This document shows positions 62,404 to 64,000 of a stretch of DNA of 64,000 nucleotides, piece by piece (the first letter of the stretch is position 1; each line of letters begins with the position of its first letter). The notes under the pieces are model-generated. The model did not search any database. It had not been told where the DNA came from and worked only from the letters and a program-made list of their open reading frames with translations. The position numbers were made by a program, and so were the translations under genes. The DNA comes from Hyphomicrobiales bacterium. GTDB taxonomy: Bacteria > Pseudomonadota > Alphaproteobacteria > Rhizobiales > Beijerinckiaceae. Where the stretch lies: positions 1,922,001 to 1,986,000 of the forward strand of contig CAKNFP010000002.1 in NCBI GenBank assembly GCA_930633525.1, given 5' to 3'.

Positions 62404-63236
62404 TGGGCAGGCTCCTCAGCCTATCGCGCAGCCAGCCGGCTTTCGCCGCGAGCTTTGCGATCCTGACGGCGGTCGTCTTCGTTGCCATCTTCGGCGCATG
62501 GCTCGCGCCGCAGAACCCCTATGCCATCAATCCCTTGGCGGTGAACCAGGGCAGCTCGGCGGAGCATTGGCTCGGTACCGATGAGTTTGGCCGCGACCTT
62601 CTGAGCCGGCTGTTGATCGGCGTGCGTCCGACCATGCTGGTGGCGATCGGCGCGACCGCGATCGCCGGCTTTTTCGGCACGCTGCTCGGCATCGCCGGGG
62701 CCTATGGCCGGCCCTCCCTGTCCTTCATCATCATGCGCGGCGTGGATATCATGCTGAGCTTCCCGCCGATCCTCCTGGCGCTGCTGGCCGTCGGATTCTG
62801 GGAAAGCGGCGTCTTCAGCCTCGCGGTGGTGATCGGCGTCCTCTACATCCCCCATTTCGCCCGCGTGGCGCATGCCGCGACGCTGCAGGTCACGCGGCAG
62901 GAATTCATGGAAGCCGAACACGCGATGGGCGCTTCCGTGCGGCGCGTGGTGGGCGTCGCCATCCTGCCGAACATACTCTCGCCGCTTGTCGTCCAGGCGA
63001 CGCTGACCGTGGCTGCCGCCATCCTTCTCGAATCCGGCTTGAGCTTCCTCGGTCTCGGGATCGTGCCGCCGGAACCGTCGTGGGGACAGATGATCGGCAC
63101 GGCGCGCGGCTATCTCAGCCAGCACCCGATGTATGCCATCTGGCCCTCGCTCCTTCTCGCGCTGACCGTTCTTGCCATCAACGTGATGGGCGACCGGCTG
63201 CGCGACGATCTCGATCCACGTCTCAGGGAGGAATAA
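62400..63236 (+). CDS. Dipeptide-type ABC importer permease, DppC-like
   Basis: 278 residues. The DppC signature HWLGTDEFGRDLLSRLLIG follows the first helix, and the EAA-like loop is at FMEAEHAMGASVRRVVGVAILPN. The C-terminus NVMGDRLRDDLDPRLRE is typical. Starts at ATG 62400, overlapping the DppB-like stop by 4 bases. Confidence 0.93.
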   Translation: MMGRLLSLSRSQPAFAASFAILTAVVFVAIFGAWLAPQNPYAINPLAVNQGSSAEHWLGTDEFGRDLLSRLLIGVRPTMLVAIGATAIAGFFGTLLGIAGAYGRPSLSFIIMRGVDIMLSFPPILLALLAVGFWESGVFSLAVVIGVLYIPHFARVAHAATLQVTRQEFMEAEHAMGASVRRVVGVAILPNILSPLVVQATLTVAAAILLESGLSFLGLGIVPPEPSWGQMIGTARGYLSQHPMYAIWPSLLLALTVLAINVMGDRLRDDLDPRLREE

Positions 63237-63322
63237 TCGACATGACAAAGGTCATGACAAGAACCGTGGCAGTAATCACGAAAAGCGCGTGCGCAACGAT
63301 AATGCCAGCAAGGGGTAACATC

Positions 63323-64000
63323 ATGAAAAAGCGGGTTCTCGGAGCGCTGTTCGCGCTCGCATCGAGCTTTGCCATCAGCCAGGCCCTCGCGGCCGACGGC
63401 GGCACGCTCTATTTCGGTCTCTCGGGCGAGCCCTCGACGCTCGACACGACCATCAACGCTGGCACACCAGCGCGCACCATCCGCCTCGCCATCCATCGCG
63501 GCCTCGTCAACTACGGCGCTGATGGCAAGCTGTCGAACGAGCTGGCAGCGTCCTACGAGGTCTCGCCGGACGCGCTGACCTATACCTTCAAACTGCGCGA
63601 CGCCAAGTTCCACGACGGTTCGCCGGTGACGGCGGCGGATGTCAAGGCGTCGCTGGAGCGCATCAAGGCGCCGGACAGCAAGGCGACCTACAAGAATGAA
63701 CTTGGCGTGATCGAAGGCATTGAAACGCCAGATGCAAAAACCGTCAAGCTGACGCTGTCGAAGCCCTTCGTCCCGTTGATCCACTATTTGGCCCTGCCGG
63801 AATCCGCGATCGTGCCGGCCGCCTGGCTCAAGCAGCATGGCAATGATCCCAACGCCGCGCCGGTCGGCGCCGGCCCCTTCAAATTCGCGAACTGGGAACG
63901 TGGCCGCGAGCTCACCGTCGAAAAGTTCGATGGCTACTACAAGCAGGGCAAGCCGCATCTCGACGACGTGCACTACGTATTCTATGGCGACGAGAATACG
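63323..64000 (+). CDS. Periplasmic substrate-binding protein, family 5 (3' end beyond window)
   Basis: 226 residues are visible, about 45 percent of a DppA-type protein. The signal peptide is KKRVLGALFALASSFAISQALA, with cleavage before ADGGTLYF. The family 5 hallmark FKLRDAKFHDGSPVTAADVKASLERI follows. ATG 63323 has AAGGGG upstream and starts the signal peptide; an in-frame ATG at 63242 adds 27 residues without family match. It lies 86 bp after the permease and completes the importer of the HyuAB operon. Confidence 0.92.
   Translation, partial: MKKRVLGALFALASSFAISQALAADGGTLYFGLSGEPSTLDTTINAGTPARTIRLAIHRGLVNYGADGKLSNELAASYEVSPDALTYTFKLRDAKFHDGSPVTAADVKASLERIKAPDSKATYKNELGVIEGIETPDAKTVKLTLSKPFVPLIHYLALPESAIVPAAWLKQHGNDPNAAPVGAGPFKFANWERGRELTVEKFDGYYKQGKPHLDDVHYVFYGDENT

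Noticed and set aside
1..64000. CRISPR arrays, tRNA or rRNA genes, prophage genes, transposases
   Set aside because: Looked for on both strands by eye; no spaced direct repeats, cloverleaf sequences or transposase motifs were seen.

Overview
The window is a GC-rich stretch of alphaproteobacterial DNA, probably from a member of the Hyphomicrobiales (Rhizobiales). This is inferred from codon and base composition, from Xanthobacter-like acetone carboxylase subunit sizes and gene order, and from short intergenic palindromes of a kind common in that order. It holds no rRNA, tRNA, CRISPR, prophage or intact insertion sequence that I can see. It is almost wholly catabolic: five ABC importers of four classes, six transcription regulators of five families, and many soluble enzymes in tightly overlapping operons.

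Layout. (1) 1-2883: a fumarylacetoacetase-family gene runs off the left edge, divergent from an ornithine cyclodeaminase-family gene and a GntR regulator, with a tandem palindrome between the divergent genes. (2) 3059-12116: a six-gene minus-strand enzyme operon (sugar isomerase/epimerase, Gfo/Idh/MocA oxidoreductase, Tm-1-like protein, PEP-hydrolase-family TIM barrel, VOC protein, 2-hydroxyacid dehydrogenase) diverges from a sugar-type ABC importer that lacks an ATPase. (3) 12126-17267: a Pot/Fbp-type ABC importer whose last gene is a LacI regulator, with a perfect 16-bp palindrome at the promoter. (4) 17507-27372: an NtaA-family flavin monooxygenase, a dipeptide-type importer and a D-2-hydroxyacid dehydrogenase, divergent from a GntR regulator and an FAD amine oxidase-like gene. 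This resembles aminopolycarboxylate (NTA/EDTA) degradation modules.

(5) 27405-37735: a BMP-type importer with an isochorismatase-family hydrolase, then carboxymuconolactone decarboxylase-like, cyclase-family, CoxG-like, nitrilase and two cupin genes, facing an XRE-cupin regulator. (6) 38099-45147: a molybdenum hydroxylase locus with two large subunits but one Fe-S and one FAD subunit, followed by a divergent MOSC-domain gene. Regions 5 and 6 may together serve an N-heterocycle or amide pathway. (7) 45243-52485: an acetone carboxylase operon acxABC with a sigma-54 promoter and its AcoR-type activator. (8) 52882-64000: a LysR regulator divergent from an operon of HyuA, HyuB, SIS-domain deglycase-like, PfkB kinase and a dipeptide-type importer. 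The last gene runs off the right edge.

Region 8 is the best candidate for a little-described system. A HyuA/HyuB ATP-dependent lactam hydrolase is joined to a FrlB/FrlD-like deglycase and kinase pair and a peptide-type importer. That suggests uptake of a glycated cyclic amide (for example a deoxyfructosyl pyroglutamate), opening of its ring, phosphorylation of its sugar part and cleavage to a sugar phosphate plus amino acid. All functions are read from the sequence and family knowledge only; no database search was possible.
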